The notes under the pieces: model-generated | What the model was told of the DNA's origin: nothing | The model's input: only the letters and a program-made list of their open reading frames with translations | Database searches by the model: none | Program-made: the position numbers and the translations under genes | Shown: positions 54,051 through 62,341 of the stretch, piece after piece | How positions within the stretch are numbered: position 1 is the first letter of the stretch | How the letters are laid out: each line of letters begins with the position of its first letter | Source of the DNA: Xiheimicrobium sp052034585 | Lineage (GTDB): Bacteria; Myxococcota; Myxococcia; Myxococcales; Myxococcaceae | Assembly: GCA_052034585.1 (NCBI GenBank) | Contig: JBPOIJ010000139.1 | Location: 15,356 to 79,355 of the forward strand | Direction: 5' to 3' | DNA: 64,000 bases

Positions 54051-54236
54051 TCAGGTCTTCTGCTTGTAGAAGAGGAGCATCGAGTAGCAGTGGAACTCGT
54101 TGTCGCTCGACTGGCACACGACGCGATCGACGATCTCGAGATCGGAGTTGCTCTTCAGCCACCGATTGACGTGCTCGCTGATCTCTTCGCGCTCTTTGGC
54201 TTTCGTTGCCGAAAACACCTTGACGCCAGTGAACAT
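54051..54236 (-). CDS. 61-residue protein, first gene of the selenoprotein operon
   Basis: A short protein starting MFTGVKVFSATKAKEREEIS, with a central helix and a C-terminal FHCYSMLLFYKQK stretch rich in aromatic residues and Cys. It has no signal peptide. The codon use (GTC, AAG, GAG, CAG) is that of a real gene, while the longer frame upstream of the ATG is Arg-rich. Its stop lies 4 bases before the start of the 96-residue gene, giving a three-gene operon. The family is unknown; ferredoxin-like or dodecin-like folds would fit the length. Confidence 0.6.
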   Translation of the reverse strand: MFTGVKVFSATKAKEREEISEHVNRWLKSNSDLEIVDRVVCQSSDNEFHCYSMLLFYKQKT

Positions 54237-54287
54237 GCACTGCTTATCCCATGCGGCCGTCGACCCAGACAAGGGCCCCACCTCCAC

Positions 54288-55004
54288 ATGCTGATCGATC
54301 TCCACGTTCACTCCTACCTCTCGCGCGACTGCCCGTTGGATCCCAAGGCGGTGCTCACGCGCGCAGAGACCTTCGGCCTCGACGGCGTGGCCTTCACCGA
54401 GACGAACACCCAAGACGGCTGCGACGAGCTGTTCGAGCTCCAGCGCAGCACCAAGCTGAAGGTCTTCGTCGGCCTCGAGCTGGCGACCGACAAGGGCCAG
54501 TACCTGTGCTTCTTCGAGAAGCCCGAGCGCGCGCCCGAGCCGGTGCAGCTGTGGGGCAGCAATCGCGAGAAGGCCTGGAGCGCCGACGAGTGTCTTCCCA
54601 AGCTCAAGGGCCTCGGCGCGGCGATCGTCGCGGCCCGCCCGTACGACAAGGACTTCGCCCACCCGGCGAACGACTACGTGAAGTCGCTCAAGCTGCTCTC
54701 GGCGGTCGAGGTGTACAACCCCAAGGTGCGCATGGGCGCCAACGAGCTCGCGCTCGAGGCCTCGGAGTCGATGAAGCTCCCGGGGGTGGCGGGCAGCGAC
54801 GCGCGAACCTCGCTCGACGAGATCGGCTTCGCGGCGACGCTCTTCAAGACGCCGGTCGCCACCCAGGCCGACCTGGTGAAGGCGCTCCACCGCGGCGACT
54901 ACGTGCCGGTGCAGATGGGAACGCTCCCGCCGCTCCGCCGGCCCGGTGAGGCCAAGCAGGAAGAGCAGCAGCGAAAGAAGAAGAAGCGCCGCTGGCCCCG
55001 CTGA
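54288..55004 (+). CDS. PHP-domain metallophosphoesterase-like protein
   Basis: A 238-residue protein beginning MLIDLHVHSYLSRDCPLDP, the HxH metal motif of the PHP domain, with the DGVAFTETNT segment near residue 35. GVAGSDARTS near 175 supplies a further Asp. PHP domains cleave phosphoesters such as histidinol phosphate, or act as exonucleases in DNA polymerases. The C-terminus is a Lys/Arg-rich tail (about 215-238). The ATG at 54288 is directly before the domain; a longer upstream frame lacks coding character. Its substrate is unknown. Confidence 0.8.
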   Translation: MLIDLHVHSYLSRDCPLDPKAVLTRAETFGLDGVAFTETNTQDGCDELFELQRSTKLKVFVGLELATDKGQYLCFFEKPERAPEPVQLWGSNREKAWSADECLPKLKGLGAAIVAARPYDKDFAHPANDYVKSLKLLSAVEVYNPKVRMGANELALEASESMKLPGVAGSDARTSLDEIGFAATLFKTPVATQADLVKALHRGDYVPVQMGTLPPLRRPGEAKQEEQQRKKKKRRWPR

Positions 55005-55025
55005 GCACTGCCGAGAGAGCGAGCC

Positions 55026-55868
55026 ATGACGCCCTGCCGCCACTGCAGCGCACCGATCGGAGACGACGCCGAGTCGTGTCAGTTCTGCGGAATGATCACT
55101 GCCCGCGGGGTCGCGCTGAAGGACGCGCGCACCGCGAAGCAGGAAGCCGAAGCGCACGCGCGCGCCTCCGCCGAGGCTGCGAACGCCCAGTCGAAGGCCC
55201 AGAGCGCCCAGGCCGAGGCGAGCCGCGCCAACCAGACCGGCCTGCTCTGGGGCATCCTCGGCACGATCCTCTGCTGCGTGTTCCCGGTCGGTCCGATCGT
55301 CGGCCTCATTCACGGGCTCAAGGCGCGCTCCTTGGCGAAGGCGCACGGCTTCTCGGCGCCGCTGGGATCCTTGGTGGTGGCGGGGCTCGGCCTGAGCGCC
55401 TCGACGGCAATCTGGATCCTCATGGGGGTGATGGCCGCCAAGGAGGAGTCGCGAAAGACCGAGCTGCGCAAGGTGATCGGCGCGGCCGAGACGCTCGACC
55501 TGAAGACGGCCTGCGCGCTCACCGAGCTGGAGCTGTTCCAGACCGACTACCAGGGCTTCGGGCCGTTCGTCGACTTCGAGTGCGAGGCGACGGGGGATCT
55601 CGAGGTCGACGGCGACAAGGCCACCCTGCGCGAGCTGCGCTTCGACAAGAGCAAGCAGGAACGCACGACCTTCGTCGCCTGCTTCCATCGCAACAGCGCG
55701 CACTGGACGGTGAAGCAGCTCCGGCCCGACGACGACTGCGACGCGCCGCCGCCGGTCAAGGAGCCGACGCCAGCGAAGGGCGCTGCGCCCGACGTCGCTC
55801 CGCCAGTCTTCGCGCCGCCACGAGGTGGTGGGCCGTCGCCGAGCCGGCACCCGCGCCCGGTGGAGTGA
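55026..55868 (+). CDS. Zinc-ribbon and DUF4190-like membrane protein
   Basis: A 280-residue protein. Residues 4-22 form a zinc ribbon (CRHCSAPIGD, CQFCG). A charged helical linker (about 30-70) follows, then two hydrophobic helices (about 74-98 and 112-138) resembling DUF4190. The C-terminal half is soluble, with a Cys pair (CALTELELF and FECEATGDLE), and ends in a Pro-rich tail. It lies 21 bases after the PHP gene and is convergent with 55869-56366, stop beside stop. Function unknown. Confidence 0.75.
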   Translation: MTPCRHCSAPIGDDAESCQFCGMITARGVALKDARTAKQEAEAHARASAEAANAQSKAQSAQAEASRANQTGLLWGILGTILCCVFPVGPIVGLIHGLKARSLAKAHGFSAPLGSLVVAGLGLSASTAIWILMGVMAAKEESRKTELRKVIGAAETLDLKTACALTELELFQTDYQGFGPFVDFECEATGDLEVDGDKATLRELRFDKSKQERTTFVACFHRNSAHWTVKQLRPDDDCDAPPPVKEPTPAKGAAPDVAPPVFAPPRGGGPSPSRHPRPVE

Positions 55869-56366
55869 TCAGCGCAAGGCGGCGTCGAGGAACGATCGCA
55901 GCTCGTACATCTGCTCCGAGCCGAAGCCCTGGCCGATGTACGCCGCGCCATACGAGAGCCCGCCCCCGATGAGCATCGCCGCCAGCCCGAGCGACGCCTC
56001 GAGCACCCGCCCGTCACGCAGGCTCAGCTGGCTGATGAGGAGGATCGCGGCGGCGATCGAGAGCAGCCCGAAGAGCGCCTGTACCGCGACGAAGGCGGTC
56101 CAGATCTGCGGGTGAGGCGCGAACAGCCCGTCGACGCGGGTTCGTCCTCCAGGGAGCTCGGAGAGCTGAGCGTCGAGGTGCGGCGACCAGAAGTGCTCGT
56201 GCGGCTTGCGGATCCACAGCGCGACGGTGCGCGGGTGAATCGAGCCGGCGATCTTCTCGTTTCCCGAGTCGAGGGCCGCCTTCACCTTCTCGGTGATCTG
56301 CTCGGGTGAGCCTGGCAGCTCGAACGAAAATCGCGGGCGGGCGCGAGGTCGTTTCTCGAGATCCAT
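55869..56366 (-). CDS. Membrane protein of unknown function
   Basis: A 165-residue protein with a soluble N-terminal half (residues 1-85, with SPEQITEKVKAAL and RVDGLFAPHPQI) and two hydrophobic helices (about 88-112 and 125-145). Its ATG overlaps the stop of the upstream lipoprotein gene (TGATG). The pair of genes may encode a small envelope complex. I do not recognise the family. Confidence 0.7.
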   Translation of the reverse strand: MDLEKRPRARPRFSFELPGSPEQITEKVKAALDSGNEKIAGSIHPRTVALWIRKPHEHFWSPHLDAQLSELPGGRTRVDGLFAPHPQIWTAFVAVQALFGLLSIAAAILLISQLSLRDGRVLEASLGLAAMLIGGGLSYGAAYIGQGFGSEQMYELRSFLDAALR

Positions 56367-57061
56367 CACTTCAGCTCGGTCACCTTGCCGTCGACCAACA
56401 CCGCCTGGCGCTTCCCGTCCGGGTAGAACCAGGTCTCCTTCTTGCTGGTGCCCTCGAGCTCGAGCTTCTTTCGATCGGGGTAGCCCCAGGCCATCTCGAG
56501 CGCCTCGGCCGGCATCTCGACGATCGCGCGCTTCTCGGCGACGGCCGCCCGAACCGTCTCGCTGAAGGCGTCGATGATCGCCTTGGGATCTTCCTTCGAG
56601 AGGTACCGATCGAGCTCGGTGCGCACCTCGTTCTCGTCCTTGAGGCCGGGGCGCAGCACCAAGACGTAGGGCGGGCTCTGCTTCGGGAGGCTGGAGACGT
56701 CGAGGTAGACCCACGCGAGCGTTCGCGGGGTGTACAGCACGCGCTCACTCATCGCGTACGCCGTCGGGAACTCGAGCTTCACCAGGCGAACCGCCGTTCC
56801 AGCGGGAAAGGTGCGCTCCTTGGGGCCGGGGCTCACCGCGCTGCCGTCGGGGTTGAAGAGCTGGCGGAGCTGGTCGGGCGAAGTCGGGGCGAGGAGGCGC
56901 TTCGTCGAGTCGCCATAGAAGGGCGTGCCGAAGAAGCTGACCCGCATGAACCGCGTCTCGCCGGCGACCGAGCGCTGCAGCGCCGCGGCCTGATCGGGTG
57001 GAACGAAGACCTGCGAGGTGGCGCAGCCCGAGACGGCGACGAGAAGGGCGAGGCGCCTCAT
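56366..57061 (-). CDS. Lipoprotein of unknown function
   Basis: A 231-residue protein with a lipobox (ALLVAVSGC). The mature part includes a beta-rich segment (VRLVKLEFPTAYAMSERVLY, residues 90-110) and a helical DAFSETVRAAVAEKRAIVEM segment near 165. The ATG overlaps the stop of the upstream FmdB-type gene (ATGA). Together with the next gene it forms a translationally coupled group of three. No family is recognised. Confidence 0.7.
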   Translation of the reverse strand: MRRLALLVAVSGCATSQVFVPPDQAAALQRSVAGETRFMRVSFFGTPFYGDSTKRLLAPTSPDQLRQLFNPDGSAVSPGPKERTFPAGTAVRLVKLEFPTAYAMSERVLYTPRTLAWVYLDVSSLPKQSPPYVLVLRPGLKDENEVRTELDRYLSKEDPKAIIDAFSETVRAAVAEKRAIVEMPAEALEMAWGYPDRKKLELEGTSKKETWFYPDGKRQAVLVDGKVTELK

Positions 57062-57471
57062 GCCGCGCTCGCCGAAGATCCCGAGGAGCCCGAGGAGCCC
57101 GAGCCACCGGTCGAAGAGCCTCCGCCAGACGACGTGCCGCCGGAGCCGCCACTCGAGCCCGTCGATCCCCCGCTCGAGCCCGTTCCTCCCGAGCTGCCGG
57201 TCGAGCCACCCGAGGACGAGCCGGTCGAGCCGGAGCCCGAACTCCCCGACGAGCCTCCCGACGAGCCGCCGTCACCGCCCGACTTCTTCGACGAGTAGAG
57301 ATCGGAGTACCAGCCGCCGCCCTTGAGCTGGAAGCTCGTTCGGCTCATCAAGCGCTCGAGGCTCTGCTGGGCGCCGCACTTCGGGCACGGATCGGGCGCG
57401 GGGTCCGACACCTTCTGCATCACTTCGAGATCGTGGCCGCACTTCTGGCACCGGTATTCGTAGATCGGCAT
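57058..57471 (-). CDS. FmdB-family zinc ribbon with long Ser/Gly tail
   Basis: A 137-residue protein. The first 55 residues are the FmdB regulatory-type zinc ribbon (MPIYEYRCQKCGHDLEVMQK, then CPKCG), ending in the conserved FQLKGGGWY. The other 75 residues are almost only Ser, Gly and Thr (GGSSGGSSGSSG repeats), probably a disordered linker or tail. Zinc ribbons of this family are found in many bacteria and their role is unclear; one member regulates formamidase. The tail is unusual. Confidence 0.85.
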   Translation of the reverse strand: MPIYEYRCQKCGHDLEVMQKVSDPAPDPCPKCGAQQSLERLMSRTSFQLKGGGWYSDLYSSKKSGGDGGSSGGSSGSSGSGSTGSSSGGSTGSSGGTGSSGGSTGSSGGSGGTSSGGGSSTGGSGSSGSSGSSASAA

Positions 57472-57473
57472 GG

Positions 57474-58643
57474 CTACCTCGGGGGACGGCGCGTCAGACC
57501 CAAGCGGTCGACGGCGCGATTCAGGAGATCGGACGGCAGGGCGTGCTTCTTCGAGACGAGCTCCACCAGCTCGGGGAGGGAGTGAACCGCGTCGGCGTTC
57601 TCGTCGAGGAGCTTTTCGAGATCGCGCGAGAGCGCATCGGTGAAGCGCTTCTCGATCTGGAGATCGGCGAGGTAGCGGGTGCGGCCGAGGAGCGCGAGGC
57701 GGGCGAGGAGGTTCGCGGGATCGAGCGCCTCCCGAACGAAGCGTTCCTTGAGCGCGCCGGTCTCGTGCTTGATCCGGAGCCCTCGGACCAGCCCGTCGAG
57801 CTCGCCGATCTTGATCCCCAGCTCCTTGGCGGCGAGGGGGCCCGAGCCCTTCGACGTCGCGAAGGCGGTCAGCACCTTCTCGCGTTCCTTTTTCTGGAGC
57901 GCTCCGAAGAGCTGGTGCCGGGTGAGCGCCCCTTCGACGTCGGCGATCGAGAGCGGCGCGCCCGAACGGCCGGTGTAGCCCGTCTCCAACGTGCGGAAGA
58001 CGTGGAAGCGGGTCGGGGCCTGCTCGACGATCGCCTCCAGCGGCTCCTTCGCTTCGGGTTTGAGCAGCGCCTCGTAGGTGCTCCGGGAGGGGTCGATTCG
58101 GGTGAAGCGGCCACGCGGCGCGGGCAGCTTTCGCTTGGGGAGAAAGGCGGTGCCCGGAAGCGGCTGTTTGGGCTTGGGACGCGGCGAGTCGGCGCCGGCC
58201 TGGCGGCGCTTGGGCGCGATCTTCTCGCTCACGCTCGGCCGCCGCGTGCGGGGCCGTTTGGCCTGGGCGGCTGGAGCGGGTGCTCTCGGGGCAGAGGCGC
58301 GTGGCGGAAGGGGCGGTGGAGCCGGCGGTGCCTCTTCGGCTTCCTGCTCGGCGGCGACGCGGGCGAGCTCGTAGTAGCCACTGCGCTGCCGGTTGGCGGC
58401 CTCGTCTGGGCTCGTTCCCCTCACCAGATCGACGACGGCGAACGGCCCGAGGGGCGTGGCGCGCGGCTCGGCGTCGGTGAGCGTGCGGACGGTGGCGTCA
58501 TCGGCGTCATCGAGCAGCGCGAGCGCCTCCCGCACGAGGGTGGGAGAGGCCGGCGCCTTGGCCCGCCGGCAATAGTCGGCCACCGCCACGGCTACGGGGG
58601 TGGGGACGTCGTCAGGGTGCCGCTTTCGTTTCCAGCCACTCAT
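57474..58643 (-). CDS. Hypothetical protein with helix-turn-helix-like region
   Basis: A 389-residue protein with an N-terminal helical region (about 1-95), then a Pro/Ala/Arg/Lys-rich linker (about 100-180, with a run of basic residues), and a helical C-terminal half. A segment near residue 270 (ALTRHQLFGALQKKEREKVL, then LAAKELGIKIGELDGLVRGL) looks like a recognition helix-turn-helix. No signal or membrane segment. It may bind DNA, but this is by pattern only. It lies 2 bases upstream of the FmdB gene. Confidence 0.6.
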   Translation of the reverse strand: MSGWKRKRHPDDVPTPVAVAVADYCRRAKAPASPTLVREALALLDDADDATVRTLTDAEPRATPLGPFAVVDLVRGTSPDEAANRQRSGYYELARVAAEQEAEEAPPAPPPLPPRASAPRAPAPAAQAKRPRTRRPSVSEKIAPKRRQAGADSPRPKPKQPLPGTAFLPKRKLPAPRGRFTRIDPSRSTYEALLKPEAKEPLEAIVEQAPTRFHVFRTLETGYTGRSGAPLSIADVEGALTRHQLFGALQKKEREKVLTAFATSKGSGPLAAKELGIKIGELDGLVRGLRIKHETGALKERFVREALDPANLLARLALLGRTRYLADLQIEKRFTDALSRDLEKLLDENADAVHSLPELVELVSKKHALPSDLLNRAVDRLGLTRRPPR

Positions 58644-58693
58644 GCCTGCCCTTTGGGCCGCGCGTGGCTATAAGCAGTCTCGGCAGGGTGTCA

Positions 58694-59248
58694 ATGAACG
58701 CTCAACAATCGACGCAACCCGAGGAACCGAGCGTCGCCGGGGTGCGCGTGCGCCCGGTCTTGCCGGTGGTGCTCTACGTGCTCTTGGGCAGCTCGGCCCT
58801 CCTGGCCTTCTGGGCCCAGCGCTCGCCGACCGCGCCCGAGGCCGTCAGCCGGTTTGCGCCCTGGGCCTTCTTGGCCTTCGCGATCGGCTTCGCGGTGTAC
58901 CGGTTGGCGTTGGTGGCGGCCAAGCGCTACTCGGCCTTCAAGGCGTTCAGCCAGATCATCGTGGCGGCGATGTTCTTCATGCTGCTGCTGTTGCCCCAGG
59001 TGCAGCCTCCGGCGCCCGAGCTGCGAAGCCTCTCCCAGCTCTTGGCCGATCGGGATCCCTCGGTGCGGGCGCTCGCGGCCGAGGTGGCGGGCTGGCGGGG
59101 GGCGCCCGACGAAGCACCGGGGCTCGTCGACCTGTTGGGTGACTCGAACGAGTCGGTGCGGCGGGCGGCGCAGCAGGCGCTCACTCGGCTCAACGGCGGC
59201 GTCGATCTCGGGCCCGAGGCGGCGAAGTGGAAGGGCCGTTTTCCATGA
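58694..59248 (+). CDS. Membrane-anchored HEAT-repeat protein
   Basis: A 184-residue protein with three hydrophobic helices in the first 110 residues (VLPVVLYVLLGSSALLAFW, then WAFLAFAIGFAVYRLALVAA, and IIVAAMFFMLLLLP). Two HEAT-type repeats follow at about 120-170 (LLADRDPSVRALAAEVAGW and LGDSNESVRRAAQQALTRL). The ATG at 58694 follows GGGTGTCA; a GTG 30 bases upstream is less likely. The Fur-family gene starts within its stop codon (ATGA). Role unknown; HEAT repeats mediate protein contacts. Confidence 0.75.
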   Translation: MNAQQSTQPEEPSVAGVRVRPVLPVVLYVLLGSSALLAFWAQRSPTAPEAVSRFAPWAFLAFAIGFAVYRLALVAAKRYSAFKAFSQIIVAAMFFMLLLLPQVQPPAPELRSLSQLLADRDPSVRALAAEVAGWRGAPDEAPGLVDLLGDSNESVRRAAQQALTRLNGGVDLGPEAAKWKGRFP

Positions 59249-59709
59249 CGATGGCCGACCGCTCCGAGCGCGAGGCCCTCATCGAGCGCTTCATCGAGTC
59301 GAAGGGCCTCAAGTCCACCCGGCAGCGGCACCTCATCCTCGAGACGTTCTTCCAGCTCGACGGCCACTTCTCGGTCGAGCAGCTGTGGGCCAAGGTTCGC
59401 GAGCGTGATCGGCGCGTGTCGGTGGCGACGATCTACCGGACGATGAAGCTCCTCTCGGAGAGCGGGCTGGCCCACGCGCGGAACTTCGGAGACGGCCAGA
59501 CGCGCTACGAGCCCGCGTTCGGCCGCGAACACCACGATCACCTGATCTGCACGCGCTGCGGGGCGATCATCGAGTTCGAGAACGATCGCATCGAGCAGCT
59601 CCAAGACGTGGTGGCCAAGAAGCACGGCTTTCGCGTCACCTCGCACAAGATGGAGCTCTACGGCCTCTGCAAGGGCTGCCAGAAAGCGACCGACTCGGAG
59701 CGGGTGTGA
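59245..59709 (+). CDS. fur: Fur-family metal-dependent regulator
   Basis: A 154-residue protein of usual length. The winged-helix domain has STRQRHLILETFF and VSVATIYRTMKLLSESGLA. The dimer and metal domain has HHDHLICTRCGAIIEF and CKGC near the C-terminus, the two CxxC pairs holding a structural zinc. The His-rich stretch contributes the regulatory metal site. It may be Fur, Zur or PerR; the sequence alone does not decide. It is translated in overlap with the HEAT gene and with the TlpA-like gene (GTGA). Confidence 0.85.
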   Translation: MTMADRSEREALIERFIESKGLKSTRQRHLILETFFQLDGHFSVEQLWAKVRERDRRVSVATIYRTMKLLSESGLAHARNFGDGQTRYEPAFGREHHDHLICTRCGAIIEFENDRIEQLQDVVAKKHGFRVTSHKMELYGLCKGCQKATDSERV

Positions 59710-60200
59710 GGCTCGCGATCGCCGCCGTGCTCCTTGGTGCGTGTGCCCACACCTCGACGGGCCTGCCCCATCGTGACGTCTTCCTCAGCGCGCTGCCGCA
59801 AGACGTGGTGGGCACCGTGCCGTTCGATCGGAGCGCGCTCCACGACAAGGTGGTGCTCGTCACCTTCGTCGCGACCTGGTGCTTTCCGTGCCTCACCGAT
59901 CTGGCGACCCTCGACAAGCTCGACCGGAAGTTCGCGAAGCAGGGCTTTGGTCAGATCGTGGTGGGCATGGACCTCGAGGGGCGCAAGGTGCTCGAGCCGT
60001 TCGCGGCCGAGTACAAGCTGCCGTACCCCGTCGTGGTGGGAGACGATCGGCTGCGCAAGGGTGACTCGGCGTTCGGTCACATTCGCGAGCTGCCCGCGCG
60101 GGTGCTCTTCGATCGCCGCGGAGAAGTGATCGCCGCCTTCTCGGGAATCGTCCCCCCAGCCGAGCTCGAGCGGAAGGTCCGCGAGGCGCTGGAGGACTGA
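59706..60200 (+). CDS. TlpA-like thioredoxin-fold lipoprotein
   Basis: A 164-residue protein starting at a GTG with a lipobox (AIAAVLLGAC). The thioredoxin fold has the redox motif VATWCFPCLTDLATLD (WCFPC in place of the classic WCGPC) and a cis-Pro-like loop LPARVLFDRRGEV near residue 132. Periplasmic TlpA-like proteins reduce disulfides or help cytochrome assembly. The gene begins in the stop codon of the Fur gene, so it may be a target or partner of that regulator. Confidence 0.85.
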   Translation: MRLAIAAVLLGACAHTSTGLPHRDVFLSALPQDVVGTVPFDRSALHDKVVLVTFVATWCFPCLTDLATLDKLDRKFAKQGFGQIVVGMDLEGRKVLEPFAAEYKLPYPVVVGDDRLRKGDSAFGHIRELPARVLFDRRGEVIAAFSGIVPPAELERKVREALED

Positions 60201-60208
60201 AAGACGAC

Positions 60209-60237
60209 GGCCCGGCCTCCACGAGGGAAACCGGGCC
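60209..60237. terminator. Hairpin between convergent genes
   Basis: GGCCCGG (60209-60215) pairs with CCGGGCC (60231-60237) across a 15-base loop, in the 60-base gap between the TlpA-like gene and the coiled-coil gene. There is no T-run on either side, so any termination would depend on other factors. It could serve both strands. Confidence 0.5.
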
Positions 60238-60260
60238 GGGGGAAACGAAGCGTCGACGAC

Positions 60261-61289
60261 TCAGGCGGTCGGCGTGCTGGTCGGCGCGGGCGCGTCGCTC
60301 TTCGTCTCGGGCGCGGGCGTCACGGGGCCGGTCGCAGTGGCGGCGTCGGCGGTGGCAGGCGCCTCGTCGAGTTGCACGGCCTCGGCCGCCTCGAGCTTGG
60401 CGCGGGCCTCGTCGGCGGCCCTGTCCTCGGCGGCGTGCTTGTCCTTCATCTTCTGGTCGCTCTCGGCGAGCTGCTCGGCGGTCGGGGCGTGCAGCTCGGC
60501 CTTCACCCCGGTCTTCTTCTCGATGTCGGCGATCGCCCGCTTGATCATGTCGTTCTCGAGCAGGGTGCGGTTCAGGCGGATCTCGACCGCGCGGAACTTG
60601 TCGCGGGCGAGCTTGCCTTCCTCGTACACGCGGCGGGCTTCACGCTTCTCGCGGTCGACGCGGATCTTCACGTTGCGCAGCTCGGCGGCGAGCTCGATGG
60701 CCTTCTTCTTGTCGGAGGAGGACTGCTGCTCGAGCCGCTGCATCTTCTCCTTCTCGGCCTCCGACAGCTCGCGAATGACGCGCTGAACGGGCGCCTGCTC
60801 GCGCTTCTCTTCGGGCTTGGCGTCGTCCTTGGGCTGCTGCTGCTGCTCCGCGCGCCGCTTGCCCTTGTTCTCGATCTCTCCCTTGAGCTTCTGCACGTCG
60901 GAGAGCGCGTTGGCGAGCTCCTGTCGGGTGGCGTCGAGCTGAATCGAGGCGTGGCGCTCGACCTCGGCGCGGGCCTTCACGAGATCGTCACCGGCCTTGT
61001 TGGCCTGCCCCTGGTCGAAGACCTTCTTCTTGGCGGCCTTGAGCTCGTCCTTCACCTCGGCGTGGGTCTTCTTGAGCTCTTCGAGTTCCTTGCGCTTCTT
61101 CTCGAGCTCGCCTTCGGCCTTGGCGGCGCGGCTGGCGGAGTCGTCGTCACGGGCGGCGGCGCGGGGCGTGGGGTCGGCGCTCCCACTGGACTTCTGCGGG
61201 GCGGGCCGCTGCCCAAAGAAGCCCATGTTGAAGGCCAGGCTCGCGACGAGCGCGATGGCCAGGACGACGGTGATGACGATGAGTGGCAT
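60261..61289 (-). CDS. Membrane-anchored coiled-coil protein
   Basis: A 342-residue protein with an N-terminal hydrophobic helix (about 4-24). Most of the rest is charged Lys/Glu-rich coiled coil (about 55-285, for example EKKRKELEELKKTHAEVKDE), with a Gln-rich break at about 150. The C-terminal 50 residues are Ala/Pro/Thr-rich. The layout resembles TolA-type or myxobacterial envelope-spanning proteins. No enzyme motif is seen. It is convergent with the TlpA-like gene across a GC-rich hairpin. Confidence 0.75.
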   Translation of the reverse strand: MPLIVITVVLAIALVASLAFNMGFFGQRPAPQKSSGSADPTPRAAARDDDSASRAAKAEGELEKKRKELEELKKTHAEVKDELKAAKKKVFDQGQANKAGDDLVKARAEVERHASIQLDATRQELANALSDVQKLKGEIENKGKRRAEQQQQPKDDAKPEEKREQAPVQRVIRELSEAEKEKMQRLEQQSSSDKKKAIELAAELRNVKIRVDREKREARRVYEEGKLARDKFRAVEIRLNRTLLENDMIKRAIADIEKKTGVKAELHAPTAEQLAESDQKMKDKHAAEDRAADEARAKLEAAEAVQLDEAPATADAATATGPVTPAPETKSDAPAPTSTPTA

Positions 61290-61381
61290 GCGAAGATCCT
61301 CGGACGGGTACTGGGTGGAACGGCTCGGCGGCGTCTAGCGAAAGCCCAAGCCAACCGCCAGCCCCACCAGTCGATTCCAGC

Positions 61382-62284
61382 TCAGCCGCGCAGGGCGACG
61401 AGGCGCTCGATGCGCTCCTCGATGGGCGGGTGGGTCGCGAACAACTTCAGGAGCCCGCCGCCCGCGAGCGGGTTGACGATGAAGAGGTGCGCCGTCGCCG
61501 GGTTCTGGTGCATCGGTCGAAGCCGGTTGCCCGACTCGAGGCGGGCGAGCGCGTTGGCGAGCGCGAGGGGATCGTGGGTGAGCTGCGCGGCGGCGGCGTC
61601 GGCGTCGAACTCCCGCGACCGGCTCACGGCGAGCTGGAGCAGGGTGGCGGCGAGCGGCGCGACGAGGAGCAGCCCGAGGGACGCGCCAGGCGACTCGTCA
61701 TCGTCGCGGCCAGCGCCCCAGAAGAAGGCGAACTGGGCGAGCTGGGTGATGAGCCCGGCGAGGGTCCCCGCGATCGTCATCGTGAGGGTGTCGCGGTTGC
61801 GCACGTGCGACAGCTCGTGGGCGAGCACGGCCATCAGCTCCCGTCGTTCAGGCTCGGCGCCGAATGAGGCGGGTCGAGCGAGCAGCTCGAGGAGCCCGGT
61901 GGTGACGGCGATCGCGGCGTGCTTGGGCGAGCGGCCGGTCGCGAAGGCGTTCGGGGTCGCGGAGTGCACGAGGTAGAGCCGTGGCCGAGGCAGGTCGGCG
62001 CGTGCGGCGAGCTGGTCCACCATCGCGTGGAGCCAGGGGAGCTCGCTGCGGGGGAGTTCCTTCGCGCCAGTCATCGCCAGCGCGATGCGATCGCTGAACC
62101 AGAAGGTGACGGCGTTCATCAACAGCACCACGCCGCCGGCGAGCACGAGGCCATTCGGCCCACCGAGGCGCTGGCCGATGAGGAGCGTGAGCGCGCTCAT
62201 CGCCGCGAGCAAGAGGAACGTCTTGACGACGTTGCCCAGGCGGTGGAGCGCGAACGGAGCGGGGGTTGCGACTGAGGCGTTCAT
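61382..62284 (-). CDS. htpX: HtpX-like zinc metalloprotease (M48B)
   Basis: A 300-residue membrane protein with two N-terminal helices (about 21-60), the catalytic motif VLAHELSHVRNRD (about 155), a downstream Glu in SREFDADAAAAQL (about 227), and two further helices (about 170-215). HtpX degrades misfolded membrane proteins under stress, with FtsH. The zinc motif and family length are intact, so it should be active. It lies next to an Hsp70 gene on the same strand, which fits a stress setting. Confidence 0.9.
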   Translation of the reverse strand: MNASVATPAPFALHRLGNVVKTFLLLAAMSALTLLIGQRLGGPNGLVLAGGVVLLMNAVTFWFSDRIALAMTGAKELPRSELPWLHAMVDQLAARADLPRPRLYLVHSATPNAFATGRSPKHAAIAVTTGLLELLARPASFGAEPERRELMAVLAHELSHVRNRDTLTMTIAGTLAGLITQLAQFAFFWGAGRDDDESPGASLGLLLVAPLAATLLQLAVSRSREFDADAAAAQLTHDPLALANALARLESGNRLRPMHQNPATAHLFIVNPLAGGGLLKLFATHPPIEERIERLVALRG

Positions 62285-62341
62285 GCCCAGATCGGTAAGG
62301 GCCGCGCCGAGCCCGGCAACCGCTCGAATGGGCAGTCGGGC

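Noticed and set aside
54051..55850. A 599-codon minus-strand open frame across the PHP and DUF4190-like genes
   Set aside because: Only the last 61 codons look like a protein and they are annotated as a separate gene. The rest runs antisense to two plus-strand genes with clear motifs.
57058..57300. Repeat tract considered as a CRISPR or satellite array
   Set aside because: The repeats are short, irregular and in frame, and encode Ser/Gly codons of the FmdB-type protein. There are no spacers.
60209..60237. Calling the GC-rich hairpin a classical Rho-independent terminator
   Set aside because: There is no U-run on either strand, so it is recorded as a hairpin with moderate confidence only.
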